Assembly: GCA_051004815.1 (NCBI GenBank)
Contig: JBPCJY010000227.1
Span: 1-64,000 of the forward strand
DNA length: 64,000 nucleotides
Reading direction: 5' to 3'
Origin: JBBQXY01 sp051004815
GTDB lineage: Bacteria > Chloroflexota > Ktedonobacteria > Ktedonobacterales > Ktedonobacteraceae
Positions 26,306 to 34,587 of this stretch are shown one piece after another; position 1 is the first letter of the stretch, and every line of letters starts with the position of its first letter. The notes under the pieces were generated by a model. It made no database searches. It saw nothing but the letters and a program-made list of their open reading frames with translations, and was not told the DNA's origin. The position numbers and the translations under genes are program-made.

Positions 26306-26410
26306 GATGGGAAGCAGTTTTTCCAGGCATCGAAACGTCAAGTTCCATCCTTCAGTGTAAATTCCCACCCTTCAGTGCAAAATTGGTCCACCCTCGGTTA
26401 ATTTACCAGC
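26306..26410 (-). repeat. Right copy of the 105-bp inverted repeat
   Basis: Inverted match to 24639-24744 with the same triple ACTGAAGG-type motifs. Past this copy, 26411-26759 has no supportable gene apart from the hairpin at 26456-26504. Confidence 0.88.
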
Positions 26411-26455
26411 AACCCGGCTAGGTGCAGGCAAAGGACGGAAGAATGGAACCGTAAA

Positions 26456-26504
26456 GGCTCTGATGCCCTCCTGCTACACTGGACGCCAGGAGGGCATCAG
26501 AGCC
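26456..26504. repeat. 18-bp-arm perfect hairpin
   Basis: GGCTCTGATGCCCTCCTG and CAGGAGGGCATCAGAGCC around a 13-nt loop. No strong T tract follows, so it may be a transposon-end relic rather than a terminator. Confidence 0.7.
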
Positions 26505-26759
26505 AATTTACAAGGTATCGATGGAAGAAGCCAGATGCAGAGCGCTTTTCCTTGCCTTGTTCACGCCAATGCTCACGATTGAGGGCAATGTTCCACGTTT
26601 GAGGGCCAGATCTGCTCACTTCGTAAGTCATTTACCACCAGTCACGTATGGTGGCGCGAACAGCAATCTTGACATATGGGCAGATAGCGGAAGAACCTGG
26701 GCCTCCACACGTACGGTACTTCTTATAGAATGTAAGAAGAATAATTATGGGTTTATCGA

Positions 26760-27680
26760 TTGGATTTTCTTTCGACAACCACGAGTATCGCCCGCGGAAC
26801 TACTATAACCACTGTACAACTACCAACAAAATCGTTTTGGGATTGGCTGCAACTCGCTATTATTCCTGTGGTGATTGCAGGGGGAGGAATTTTGCTCAGT
26901 CGGTTTCAAAAGAGTACAGAACAAAGAATTACGACAGACAATCAACAAGCAGCAGCACTCCAAACCTATATTGACAAAATGTCAGAACTTTTGCTGCATG
27001 AGAAACTGCTTGATTCACTTATAAATGACGAGGTACATAGTATCGCACGCGCTCGTACCTTGGCTGTACTAACTCAGTTAAATGCCCACCGTAAAAGAGG
27101 TCTTATCTTGTTTTTGTACGAATCCAACCTTATCAAAATTGGCGTGAAGAGTAACACTATTGTAGGCAGGACAAGCAACACTATTGATTTGAGTGGCGTT
27201 GATCTAACGGAGGCAAACCTCAGTGATCTTAGCCTCAACAAAATTAATTTGAGTAAAGCTAACCTAAGCGGAGCGAATCTCAGCAAAACATTGCTACATC
27301 AGGCAGTCCTGAAGGGGATTAACCTTAGTAATGCTGATTTAGGTGGTGCCTGGTTGATTGAAGCTGATTTAGGTGAAGTGAGTAGGAAAGAGATATTTTT
27401 AAGCCACCATAGGCACCATGCTGAAATAGATAGGGCAAATTTGAGCGGTGCCAATTTTCAACGTGCTATTTTAGTTCAAGCTAACCTGCAAGGTGCAAAC
27501 CTCTGCGATGCTAACTTACATCAAGCCAACCTTTATCAAGCCGATCTAAGTGAAGCCTATCTGATTGGAGCCGACTTGAGCGGTGCCACCCTAGATAAAG
27601 CGAAAGTCACTACTGAACAACTGGATAAAGCCAAGTCACTCAAAGGCGCAACCATGCCCGATGGAACAACACACCCCTAA
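26760..27680 (+). CDS. Pentapeptide-repeat membrane protein
   Basis: About 306 residues from a TTG start, which is uncertain; an upstream stop at 26742 limits the frame. One transmembrane helix at about 31-48 (LQLAIIPVVIAGGGILLSRF), then a charged helical region (residues 50-110). Tandem A(N/D)LxX pentapeptides follow from about 140 to 285 (SKANLSGANLSKTLL, QANLQGANLCDANLHQANLY), interrupted by a non-repeat SHHRHHAEIDR loop. The right-handed beta-helix would be tethered to the membrane. The C-terminal TEQLDKAKSLKGATMPDGT is standard for the family. Role unknown. Confidence 0.85.
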   Translation: MDFLSTTTSIARGTTITTVQLPTKSFWDWLQLAIIPVVIAGGGILLSRFQKSTEQRITTDNQQAAALQTYIDKMSELLLHEKLLDSLINDEVHSIARARTLAVLTQLNAHRKRGLILFLYESNLIKIGVKSNTIVGRTSNTIDLSGVDLTEANLSDLSLNKINLSKANLSGANLSKTLLHQAVLKGINLSNADLGGAWLIEADLGEVSRKEIFLSHHRHHAEIDRANLSGANFQRAILVQANLQGANLCDANLHQANLYQADLSEAYLIGADLSGATLDKAKVTTEQLDKAKSLKGATMPDGTTHP

Positions 27681-27836
27681 CACGAACATTATCAGTTGAT
27701 AAATTGTGGAAGATGCATGTTCCAGGATATTTTAAAATCACGATGCAAGGCAATGGGGAGCATTCTTTAAAAAAGGGAATAGAAGCTTGCCAAACTTCGA
27801 TAATCATCAAGCTGTTCATCTTCCTCAACAGCATGT

Positions 27837-28241
27837 TTATTCTTGGGTTAAGAGCTTTTCGATGGTTTGAAGCAGTTCATCCAGTGCGATGGGCTTCTTC
27901 AAGCACATGAGTTTTCGCTTCTGCGCCTCTTCGAATGGAGGACGTGCGCTGATTACTAGCGCAGGGATATGTTCGAGGCCCTTCATGGCGTGAATGTGAT
28001 CGTAGAGTTCGAGGCCATTCATGTACGGAAGGCTATAATCAAGAACGATGAGGTCCGGTTTGAGATCGTGCAGCATTATCAATGCTCGTTGTCCATCAAA
28101 AGCAAAGAGAGCTTGATGAGGTGTTTCTTGTTTGATGGCTTCGACGAAGAATGAAGCAATGCTTCTATCATCTTCAACCACGAGAATGGTTTTGACCGTC
28201 GTATAAGCTCCTGATGGTGCGCGGTTTTGATTTTCGGACAT
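27837..28241 (-). CDS. Receiver-only response regulator
   Basis: 134 residues, a single CheY-like receiver: acidic pair in ILVVEDDRS, phospho-Asp in LIVLDYSLPYMNGLELYD, Ser in LVISARPP, Lys in CLKKPIALDEL. No output domain. The start at 28241 follows GGAGGAAG. Paralogous to 28366-28773 and 37930-38328; all three share the GxELYDxxH signature. No histidine kinase nearby. Confidence 0.9.
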   Translation of the reverse strand: MSENQNRAPSGAYTTVKTILVVEDDRSIASFFVEAIKQETPHQALFAFDGQRALIMLHDLKPDLIVLDYSLPYMNGLELYDHIHAMKGLEHIPALVISARPPFEEAQKRKLMCLKKPIALDELLQTIEKLLTQE

Positions 28242-28365
28242 ATTCTTCCTCCAAGTAATTCGGTGAAAGCCGAAAAAGCATTCCGTACTAGCACGAACGA
28301 ACAGATGAGGTGGTTTCACATGTGTGCGCTGATACTGGAAGCACATGAAGGAAGAGAATAGCGCG

Positions 28366-28773
28366 TCAGGCGGTTTCCCCTTCCAAAATCTCTTTGATCT
28401 TCTGCAAAAATTCATCAAGTTCAAACGGCTTTTCCATATAATAGATATGCCGCTTCGCTAGTTGCTTGATGGGGGGAATGGCACTTACAAAAATCGTCGG
28501 GACATCTTCTAGCCCTGCCGCACTATGAAGGAGGTCATAGAGTTCGATACCATTCATTTTGGGAAGCTGATAATCAAGCAAAAAAAGGGATGGCTTGAGG
28601 CTCCTTACGATACTCAAGGCCCGAAATGCATCAGTAGCAAGTACAGTTTGATAAGATGCTTCATCCTGTAATGCCTGGGTAATAAATTGTCCCATCAATT
28701 CATCGTCTTCTACGACTAAGATAGTTTTGCGCAACGCTTCTTTTGGCTTTTCCGCCTTATACAGAGTATCCAT
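28366..28773 (-). CDS. Receiver-only response regulator
   Basis: 135 residues, CheY-like: ILVVEDDELMG, FLLDYQLPKMNGIELYDLLH (phospho-Asp), IFVSAIPP, YYMEKPFELDEF. The ATG at 28773 has AAGGAG 9 nt upstream; an ATG two codons earlier (28779) is only 3 nt away. Tandem with the regulator at 27837, separated by a 124-nt gap, and downstream of the 84-residue gene copy 2. Confidence 0.9.
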   Translation of the reverse strand: MDTLYKAEKPKEALRKTILVVEDDELMGQFITQALQDEASYQTVLATDAFRALSIVRSLKPSLFLLDYQLPKMNGIELYDLLHSAAGLEDVPTIFVSAIPPIKQLAKRHIYYMEKPFELDEFLQKIKEILEGETA

Positions 28774-28842
28774 ACTCATAAGCTCCTTCTTTTGTTCTTC
28801 ATCTACTACTTGCACGCACCCTCTGTATACAAGCGTTTCATT

Positions 28843-29097
28843 TCATTGCGCGTGAATTGTCGGCACTACAATATATTCCTGCCGTTCTATGTCCCAAAAG
28901 ACATGGATACCCTGGTTGATAAACCAATCGGACAAGGCGGTATAGTGCTTTTCTGCCTCCAGCATTGCCCTATATGCCTCATTAACCTGTTCGCCGCTCG
29001 TTGACCTCATGCAGGCACGATACATATCGAACTCGCGGCTATATGCTTTGAGGTCGGCTAACTTCTGTGTGATTTCCTCTCTAGTTGGTGCTGGCAT
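28843..29097 (-). CDS. 84-residue conserved protein, copy 2
   Basis: Paralog of 22746-23000 with identical length. Shared framework EEITQKLADLKAYSREFD, NEAYRAMLEAEKHYTALSDW, FINQGIHVFWDIERQEYIVV. The N-terminal half is more diverged. Same divergent arrangement with a small XRE regulator and the same TGCTCAAGT sequence around the start (from -1). Family unknown. Confidence 0.8.
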   Translation of the reverse strand: MPAPTREEITQKLADLKAYSREFDMYRACMRSTSGEQVNEAYRAMLEAEKHYTALSDWFINQGIHVFWDIERQEYIVVPTIHAQ

Positions 29098-29197
29098 TGC
29101 TCAAGTCTCCTCTCTTTGCGTTGATGTTAGTAGTTACGGTACCCTTACTATTGGACCATTACTTATGTAGTTCAGTCAAGGGACTATAGCTGCTACC

Positions 29198-29446
29198 ATG
29201 GGCAAAAAGCGAGGTAGTCACGCAATTGTGATAAAACTGAAGGTAAAAGAGGCTGCTAAGGTACGTGGCATCTCAATGGGAAAACTATCGAGAATGTCAG
29301 ATGTTGATCGCAATACGATTAAGAGGATGTTTGACGACCCCAACTATCATCCTACCGTTGATACGCTCCACAAAGTTGCCAAAGCCCTCAAGGTGACGCT
29401 CAACGACCTCGTAGAAGAAATCCCTGATCCAGAAAATGATAAGTAA
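29198..29446 (+). CDS. Small XRE-family HTH regulator, copy 2
   Basis: 82 residues from ATG 29198; a GTG at 29228 would give the length of copy 1 (both then start M-I-K/R-LKVKE). HTH: AAKVRGISMGKLSRMSDVDR, NTIKRMFDD, LHKVAKALKVTLNDLVEE. Divergent from the 84-residue gene copy 2. Directly upstream of the peroxidase operon, separated by 111 nt, so it could also influence that promoter. Confidence 0.87.
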   Translation: MGKKRGSHAIVIKLKVKEAAKVRGISMGKLSRMSDVDRNTIKRMFDDPNYHPTVDTLHKVAKALKVTLNDLVEEIPDPENDK

Positions 29447-29460
29447 GGTGAGGTACGTTA

Positions 29461-29484
29461 TATAATGAATGTGCCTATATAGGC
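29461..29484 (+). promoter_or_regulatory. -10 box and operator-like palindrome of the peroxidase operon
   Basis: TATAAT (29461-29466) is followed at the expected start point by the perfect 12-bp palindrome GCCTATATAGGC (29473-29484). No good -35 was found, which would fit a regulated promoter. The repressor or activator is unknown. Confidence 0.45.
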
Positions 29485-29557
29485 AGCGAAACTCGGAGAT
29501 CACCAATTTGCTTAGATAATCAGAACATCCACCAGACGAGGAGGAAAAATAACCACC

Positions 29558-29908
29558 ATGGATGATCGTCATGCCGCAAATATGCAACGCCTGACTGAAG
29601 CGGTACTCACCAGCACCGGAGACACCGATCCTGCCCTGAGACAGGCAGTTGAAGAAAAATCAGCCGAACTTGGTGGCCGCCCGGGTGCCAGAATAGGCGA
29701 ACTTCCGCCAGAACTGGTAGGCTACGTCAACAAAGTCGCATTACACGCCTACAAAACCACCGATAAGGATATCGAAGCACTACGCCATGCCGGTTATTCC
29801 GAAGACGCCATCTTCGAAATCACCCTCAGTGCAGCACTTGGAGCCGCTAGAGCACGCATGGAACGTGGACTTGCAGCATTAGAGGAGACTAATCATGAGA
29901 CTTCATAA
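29558..29908 (+). CDS. AhpD-like / carboxymuconolactone decarboxylase-fold companion protein
   Basis: 116 residues. GELPPELVGYVNKVALHAYK and AGYSEDAIFEITLSAALGAA, then RARMERGLAALEE, give the helical pattern of the AhpD/CMD fold, but there is no CxxC motif. It is probably a partner subunit of the downstream peroxidase. A GAGGAGG site is present, though 14-15 nt upstream. The stop codon overlaps the next gene's start by 14 nt, so the two are coupled. Confidence 0.75.
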   Translation: MDDRHAANMQRLTEAVLTSTGDTDPALRQAVEEKSAELGGRPGARIGELPPELVGYVNKVALHAYKTTDKDIEALRHAGYSEDAIFEITLSAALGAARARMERGLAALEETNHETS

Positions 29909-30461
29909 GCTTAATCAAGTCCTCAAAAACGAACCCGTGAGCGACGTGGTACGCACATCATCCTACCGGCCTGAATTGTTCGGCAGATACTTCATTCAAG
30001 GCGTACAAGAAGTCTTGCGCGAATCCTCGCAATGGACTGTTGGCGAATGCGAATTGTTCGCCGCCTTCGTCTCCCGCAAAAATTCCTGCCAATATTGAAC
30101 AGGCATTCACGGCGCAGTTGCGTCGAAAGAACTTACAGACAACACCGTTCAAACCATCCTGGATGATTGGCGTACCACCTCGATCAACGAAAAACTGCGA
30201 GCAACACTGGGCTTCCTGGAGAAAGTGACTCTCACCCCCGCTCATGTCGGGCCAGAAGATATCGCACCTCTCCATGCAGCAGGCGTAAGCGAACAAGCCA
30301 TCTTGGATGCTCTCTATGTCTGCACCTACTTCAACATCATTGACCGCATTGCCGATGCCCTCGACTTCTCTGTCCTCTCACCAGACGCCTTCGCACTCCG
30401 CGCAGATATGCTGCTCGAACACGGCTATCTCCAATCGATTCGGCCCCTCCATCCATCCTGA
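29895..30461 (+). CDS. AhpD-like peroxidase, probable selenoprotein (TGA68 = Sec)
   Basis: Read through the TGA at 30096-30098, one frame runs from ATG 29895 to TGA 30461: 188 residues. VRTSSYRPELFGRYF, WTVGECELFAAFVSRKN, LRATLGFLEKVTL and DALYVCTYFNIIDRIADAL are the peroxidase-related AhpD-like family throughout, before and after the TGA. The catalytic motif, normally E-x11-C-x-x-C-x3-H, reads E53...C65-Q-Y-TGA68-T-G-I-H72. The only stop thus sits exactly at the second catalytic cysteine. AhpD-like selenoproteins with Sec in this motif are known. A hairpin follows (30110-30125). The alternative is a nonsense mutation TGC/TGT to TGA. Confidence 0.75.
30096..30125 (+). promoter_or_regulatory. 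Candidate bacterial SECIS hairpin after the in-frame TGA
   Basis: After TGA (30096-30098) a 6-bp stem forms, CGGCGC (30110-30115) with GCGTCG (30120-30125), including one G-U pair, and a 4-nt loop AGTT. The loop starts 17 nt after the TGA and has G in its second position, within the loose bacterial SECIS rules (loop 16-37 nt from UGA, G among the first two loop bases). It is not the E. coli GGUC loop. No selA, selB, selC or selD is in the window. Confidence 0.45.
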
Positions 30462-30535
30462 CACGCTTGAGCAAGATTCATTGTCAAGCTTTAGTATCCT
30501 AGAGAGAGAAATTATTCCGTCTAATCGAGAGATTA

Positions 30536-30655
30536 CCAGGGCGACCGCAAGGGATCGCCCCTACTATACTACGATGCGCGTTCTACTCGTTGAGCTCGTA
30601 TAGTAGGGCGATCCCTTGCCACCCTCTCTGGAGGAGAGGGAATCAGCCCTGGTCG
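30536..30655. repeat. CCAGGGCGACC palindromic element, copy A
   Basis: Starts CCAGGGCGACCGCAAGGG. The inner arms ATCGCCCCTACTATAC and GTATAGTAGGGCGATC face each other around a variable centre. It ends CCACCCTCTCTGGAGGAGAG and TCAGCCCTGG. The same order is found inverted at 57108-57227. The 30462-30770 gap holds this element and no supportable gene. Confidence 0.85.
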
Positions 30656-30770
30656 CAACTATGGCCCTCACAGCAATCATTCACAAACCCTATCCAAACG
30701 GGTCAAGGTCTCCCCGGTGCTTGTCAGCTATGATAGAATAAAATGGATTAGCCCAACAGAGAAGACTCAA

Positions 30771-31004
30771 ATGAGATGTAGTATTGCAGATTGCCCAGGT
30801 AAATACGAACAAAAAGAAGTTGTACGTGCCATTCACCAGGGAGATCGTATCATTGTAGTCGAACACATCCCCGCCGAAGTATGTGATATCTGCGGCGATG
30901 TGCTTTTTGCACCCGAAACTATCGAGCATTTAGAAGCCCTGCGTCGGACAACGAGACTACCAGAGCGAACTGTTCCTCTCTACAAGTTTGCCGAGTCCGC
31001 ATAA
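30771..31004 (+). CDS. YgiT-type zinc finger protein (MqsA N-terminal-like)
   Basis: 77 residues from ATG 30771. MRCSIADCPGKYEQKEVVRA and EVCDICGDVLFAPETIEHLE give the paired-cysteine zinc-binding pattern of YgiT/MqsA-type antitoxin N-termini, with no HTH after it. Such proteins normally follow a small toxin gene. Upstream here is palindromic element A, so the partner may have been lost. Function as an antitoxin is an inference. Confidence 0.75.
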   Translation: MRCSIADCPGKYEQKEVVRAIHQGDRIIVVEHIPAEVCDICGDVLFAPETIEHLEALRRTTRLPERTVPLYKFAESA

Positions 31005-31093
31005 AGGTTGTGTTGCAAGAAATCGGAGTTCCGCTGGAATTCTCATATAGTTTTGACATCTGGAACATATAGCAAGGGAAGGGATGGACGCAT

Positions 31094-34000
31094 ATGAGCG
31101 ATGCGGAGATACGGAGCTATCTTAAAAAAGTTGAGGGAGCGCAGAAGGGCGGCAACGCGACAGAGCATACGTACCGCTCATATTTGAAAGAACTACTCGA
31201 AACGCTCTATCCTGGCACGACGGCAACGAATGAACCAAAGCGCGTCGCGTGCGGCGCACCGGACTTTATCATCACGAAACAACAAACTCCTCTTGGCTAT
31301 ATCGAAACCAAAGACATTGCCGTCTCCCTCGATCACGTCGAACGTAGTGACCAGATGAAACGCTACCTGGGAAGCCTGGGCAACCTCATCCTCACCGATT
31401 ATGTGGAATATCGTTGGTATATGGCGGGACAGCATAGGGTTACAGCACGACTCGCGAAGGCGTCGAAAGGCAACAGGTGGATAGCCGAAACGGATGGGAT
31501 AGAGCAGGTTAGCAAGCTCTTGCAAGGCTTCATGATAGCACAAACTCCAACGGTGAATAACCCGAAGGAACTTGCTACCCGCATGGCCTCTATCGCGCAA
31601 CTTATCCGCAATGCCATCAGTTTAGCCTTTACGAGTGAGTATGGTGGTGGCTCGCTGCATGAGCAGATGGAGGGCTTTCGACAGGTACTGCTCCCAGAAC
31701 TCAATGCCGAACAGTTTGCCGATATGTATGCGCAAACCATCTGCTATGGTTTGTTCGCGGCCCGCTGTAATGCGAAGCCAACCATCACATTCACCCGTGA
31801 ACACGCGGCCTACGATATTCCCAAAACCAACCCGTTCTTACGGAAGATGTTTGGCTATATCGCAGGGCCAGACCTCGACGAAAGTATTGTGTGGGCGGTG
31901 GATGATTTGGCCGAGGTATTGAACCGCTCCGATATGGGAGCCATTCTGCGCGACTTCGGCAAGCACACACGTCAGGAAGACCCCGTTGTCCACTTTTACG
32001 AAACGTTCCTCGCGGCATATGACCCGAAGATGCGCGAGGCTCGCGGCGTCTACTACACACCAGAACCAGTGGTTTCCTACATTGTAAGAAGTGTGGATTA
32101 CCTGCTCAAAAAGGATTTTGGCTTGCCTGATGGGCTTGCCGATGCCACCAAAATCAGGGCAACCAGCGCGGATGGCACACTCAGCAGGGAGACGCACAAA
32201 GTCCAGATACTTGATCCCGCCACCGGAACCGCTACCTTCTTACACAGCATTATTGACCATATTTATGCAACATTCAGAGGCAATAAGGGTATGTGGTCAA
32301 GCTATGTTTCGGGACACTTGCTGCCACGCTTATTCGGTTTCGAACTGCTCATGGCTCCCTATGCAGTGGCGCACATGAAACTAGGGCTGCAACTGGCTGA
32401 GACAGGTTATGACTTCAAGAGCAACGAGCGTCTGCGTGTGTATCTCACCAATACGCTGGAAGAGGGATTTGAGGGCGGCAAGCTACCATTCGCCGAATGG
32501 TTGGTAGACGAGGCTACCGCAGCTGGCAATGTAAAGCACGACGCGCCTGTTATGGTGGTGATCGGCAATCCACCTTATTCATATAAATCAGTGAATATAG
32601 GTGCATGGATCAGCGGCCTTGTTCGAGACTATTATCAAGCGGACGGTCAACCGTTAGGAGAACGTAATCCAAAGGGTTTGCAGGATGACTACGTAAAGTT
32701 TATGCGCTTCGCGCAGTGGCGTATAAAACAGACAGGCTATGGGATACTTGCTTTCATCACGAACCATGGTTATTTAGATAACCCCACTTTCCGAGGAATG
32801 CGCCAAAGTTTAATGCAAACCTTTGATGACATTTATGTGTTAAATCTACACGGCAATAGTAACAAGAAAGAACGAAGTCCTGATGGCTCGAAAGATGAGA
32901 ACATCTTCGATATCCAACAAGGAGTAGCTATTAGTATTTTTATAAAACGAGGTAACACGAAGGGTGCTTCTCATGAAACCACCGTTCATCATACAGATTT
33001 GTGGGGATTGCGCGAGGTCTATGAGAATACTTCCCAAGGACGGCACTTAGTTGGGGGTAAATACCATTGGCTGACTAACCATGACATTACGACTACAGAA
33101 TGGACAGCACTTACCCCTCAGTCACCGTTTTATCTTTTTATACCACAAGACATAACCCTTCTTTCAGAATATGAAAAAGGTTACAAAGTTACTGATATCT
33201 TCCCTATTAATGGTGCGGGGTTTTATACAGCACGCGACGCTTTAGCTATTCAATGGAACAAAGAAGATGTTTGGGATACCGTTACAGACTTTGTTACTTT
33301 ACCATCAGAAGAGGCTCGAAACAAGTACAATTTAGGTAATGACACTAGAGATTGGCAAGTCTTGCTCGCTCAGAAAGATGTAAAAACATCTGGGCCTTCT
33401 AAATCCAATATCACACCTATCATCTATCGCCCATTCGATGTCCGATACACTTATTATACCGGTAACTCTCGCGGTTTCATTTGTATGCCGCGTGAGAAGC
33501 TTATGTATCATATCCTTGCAAAGAAGAATTTGGGACTTATTTCTTGTCGTCAGCAGTCACAACAAGGAGAATGGACATTAGTAGGCGTAACGAAATGGAT
33601 CACTGAATGTTGTGCAATATCCAATAAGACAAAAGAAATGAACTATCTTTTTCCCCTTTACCTCTACAACGGCACACCTTTACAAGGGCTTTTTGAAATC
33701 GACACACCTTTAAAAGAAAACTGCACTCCTAACCTTTCACCCGCTTTCATCTCAGCTATCTCAGACAAGCTCAAAATGCGCTTTATTTCTATCGGTAAGG
33801 GAGATTTACAAGGAACATTTGGGCCGGAGGACATCCTCAATTACATATATGCCGTTTTCCAGTCATCAACCTACCATGCTCGTTACGCTGAGTTCCTCAA
33901 GATTGACTTTCCGCGTCTGCCGCTTACCTCCAATACCGACTTGTTCCGTGAATTATGTGCGTTGGGTGAACGATTGGTTGTTCTCCATTTGATGGAACAG

Positions 34001-34330
34001 TTCGGTGCTAACCTGCCAACGTATCCTGTTGCTGGCAATAATATGGTGGAGAAAGTGGAATATCTGGTGGCAGATAAGCAGCCTGAGCAGGGAAGAGTGT
34101 CTATCAACAAGGCGCAATATTTTGATGGCGTACCACAGCATATATGGGATTTTCATGTTGGCGGCTACCAGGTCTGCCATAAGTGGTTGAAGGATCGCAA
34201 AGGGCGCGTGCTGTCGTTTGATGATATTCGGCACTACCAACGTGTTGTGGCGGCATTGGCAGAGACGTTCACGTTAATGGAGCAGCTTGATGTGATGATT
34301 GCGGAACATGGAGGCTGGCCGATTACGTAA
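31094..34330 (+). CDS. Single-chain restriction-modification enzyme (type ISP/IIG-like)
   Basis: 1078 residues. Nuclease-like N-terminus with PD-ExK residues D57 (GAPDFII) and E71-x-K73 (YIETKD). A helical connector follows, then the N6-adenine methyltransferase: motif I LDPATGTATFL at about 374 and motif IV GNPPYSY at about 493. The C-terminal target-recognition region (residues about 500-1000) is clearly richer in A+T than the rest. EARGVYYTPEPVVSYIVRSV is the hallmark segment of this class. True type ISP enzymes have a helicase between nuclease and methylase and are about 1600 residues; here none is present. Self-contained: no separate S or R gene. Confidence 0.88.
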   Translation: MSDAEIRSYLKKVEGAQKGGNATEHTYRSYLKELLETLYPGTTATNEPKRVACGAPDFIITKQQTPLGYIETKDIAVSLDHVERSDQMKRYLGSLGNLILTDYVEYRWYMAGQHRVTARLAKASKGNRWIAETDGIEQVSKLLQGFMIAQTPTVNNPKELATRMASIAQLIRNAISLAFTSEYGGGSLHEQMEGFRQVLLPELNAEQFADMYAQTICYGLFAARCNAKPTITFTREHAAYDIPKTNPFLRKMFGYIAGPDLDESIVWAVDDLAEVLNRSDMGAILRDFGKHTRQEDPVVHFYETFLAAYDPKMREARGVYYTPEPVVSYIVRSVDYLLKKDFGLPDGLADATKIRATSADGTLSRETHKVQILDPATGTATFLHSIIDHIYATFRGNKGMWSSYVSGHLLPRLFGFELLMAPYAVAHMKLGLQLAETGYDFKSNERLRVYLTNTLEEGFEGGKLPFAEWLVDEATAAGNVKHDAPVMVVIGNPPYSYKSVNIGAWISGLVRDYYQADGQPLGERNPKGLQDDYVKFMRFAQWRIKQTGYGILAFITNHGYLDNPTFRGMRQSLMQTFDDIYVLNLHGNSNKKERSPDGSKDENIFDIQQGVAISIFIKRGNTKGASHETTVHHTDLWGLREVYENTSQGRHLVGGKYHWLTNHDITTTEWTALTPQSPFYLFIPQDITLLSEYEKGYKVTDIFPINGAGFYTARDALAIQWNKEDVWDTVTDFVTLPSEEARNKYNLGNDTRDWQVLLAQKDVKTSGPSKSNITPIIYRPFDVRYTYYTGNSRGFICMPREKLMYHILAKKNLGLISCRQQSQQGEWTLVGVTKWITECCAISNKTKEMNYLFPLYLYNGTPLQGLFEIDTPLKENCTPNLSPAFISAISDKLKMRFISIGKGDLQGTFGPEDILNYIYAVFQSSTYHARYAEFLKIDFPRLPLTSNTDLFRELCALGERLVVLHLMEQFGANLPTYPVAGNNMVEKVEYLVADKQPEQGRVSINKAQYFDGVPQHIWDFHVGGYQVCHKWLKDRKGRVLSFDDIRHYQRVVAALAETFTLMEQLDVMIAEHGGWPIT

Positions 34331-34587
34331 TCTAGTATTCATGTCAGATTACAGACAAAAGATGAACACTCGTGCGACTATATCATGTCGATTTTATCTT
34401 GTGTACAAGCAACTAGTTTTTTGAATAGTTATAAATCATGAAACTTTAGGGGTATTATGTACTAGAAAAATCATGCAGAAGCGATTATAATAGTGTTAGA
34501 TATTTCAGTCAGAAATATGATCTACTTATTGAATGTTGATGTTAGTTTTTAGTACGTACCGTCCTCTGTACGTAAGGGGGTTAGTCA
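34331..34587. other. AT-rich intergenic region
   Basis: 257 nt after the restriction-modification gene, visibly AT-rich like that gene's recognition domain. No gene or clear terminator is seen. Confidence 0.6.

Noticed and set aside
26521..26808. 95-residue open frame before the pentapeptide gene
   Set aside because: No ribosome site, no family pattern, overlaps the pentapeptide gene start; more likely spacer sequence.
29895..30098. 67-residue protein ending at TGA 30096, and a separate gene at 30225
   Set aside because: Both pieces are one frame and together match one family end to end; treated as a single Sec-containing gene instead.
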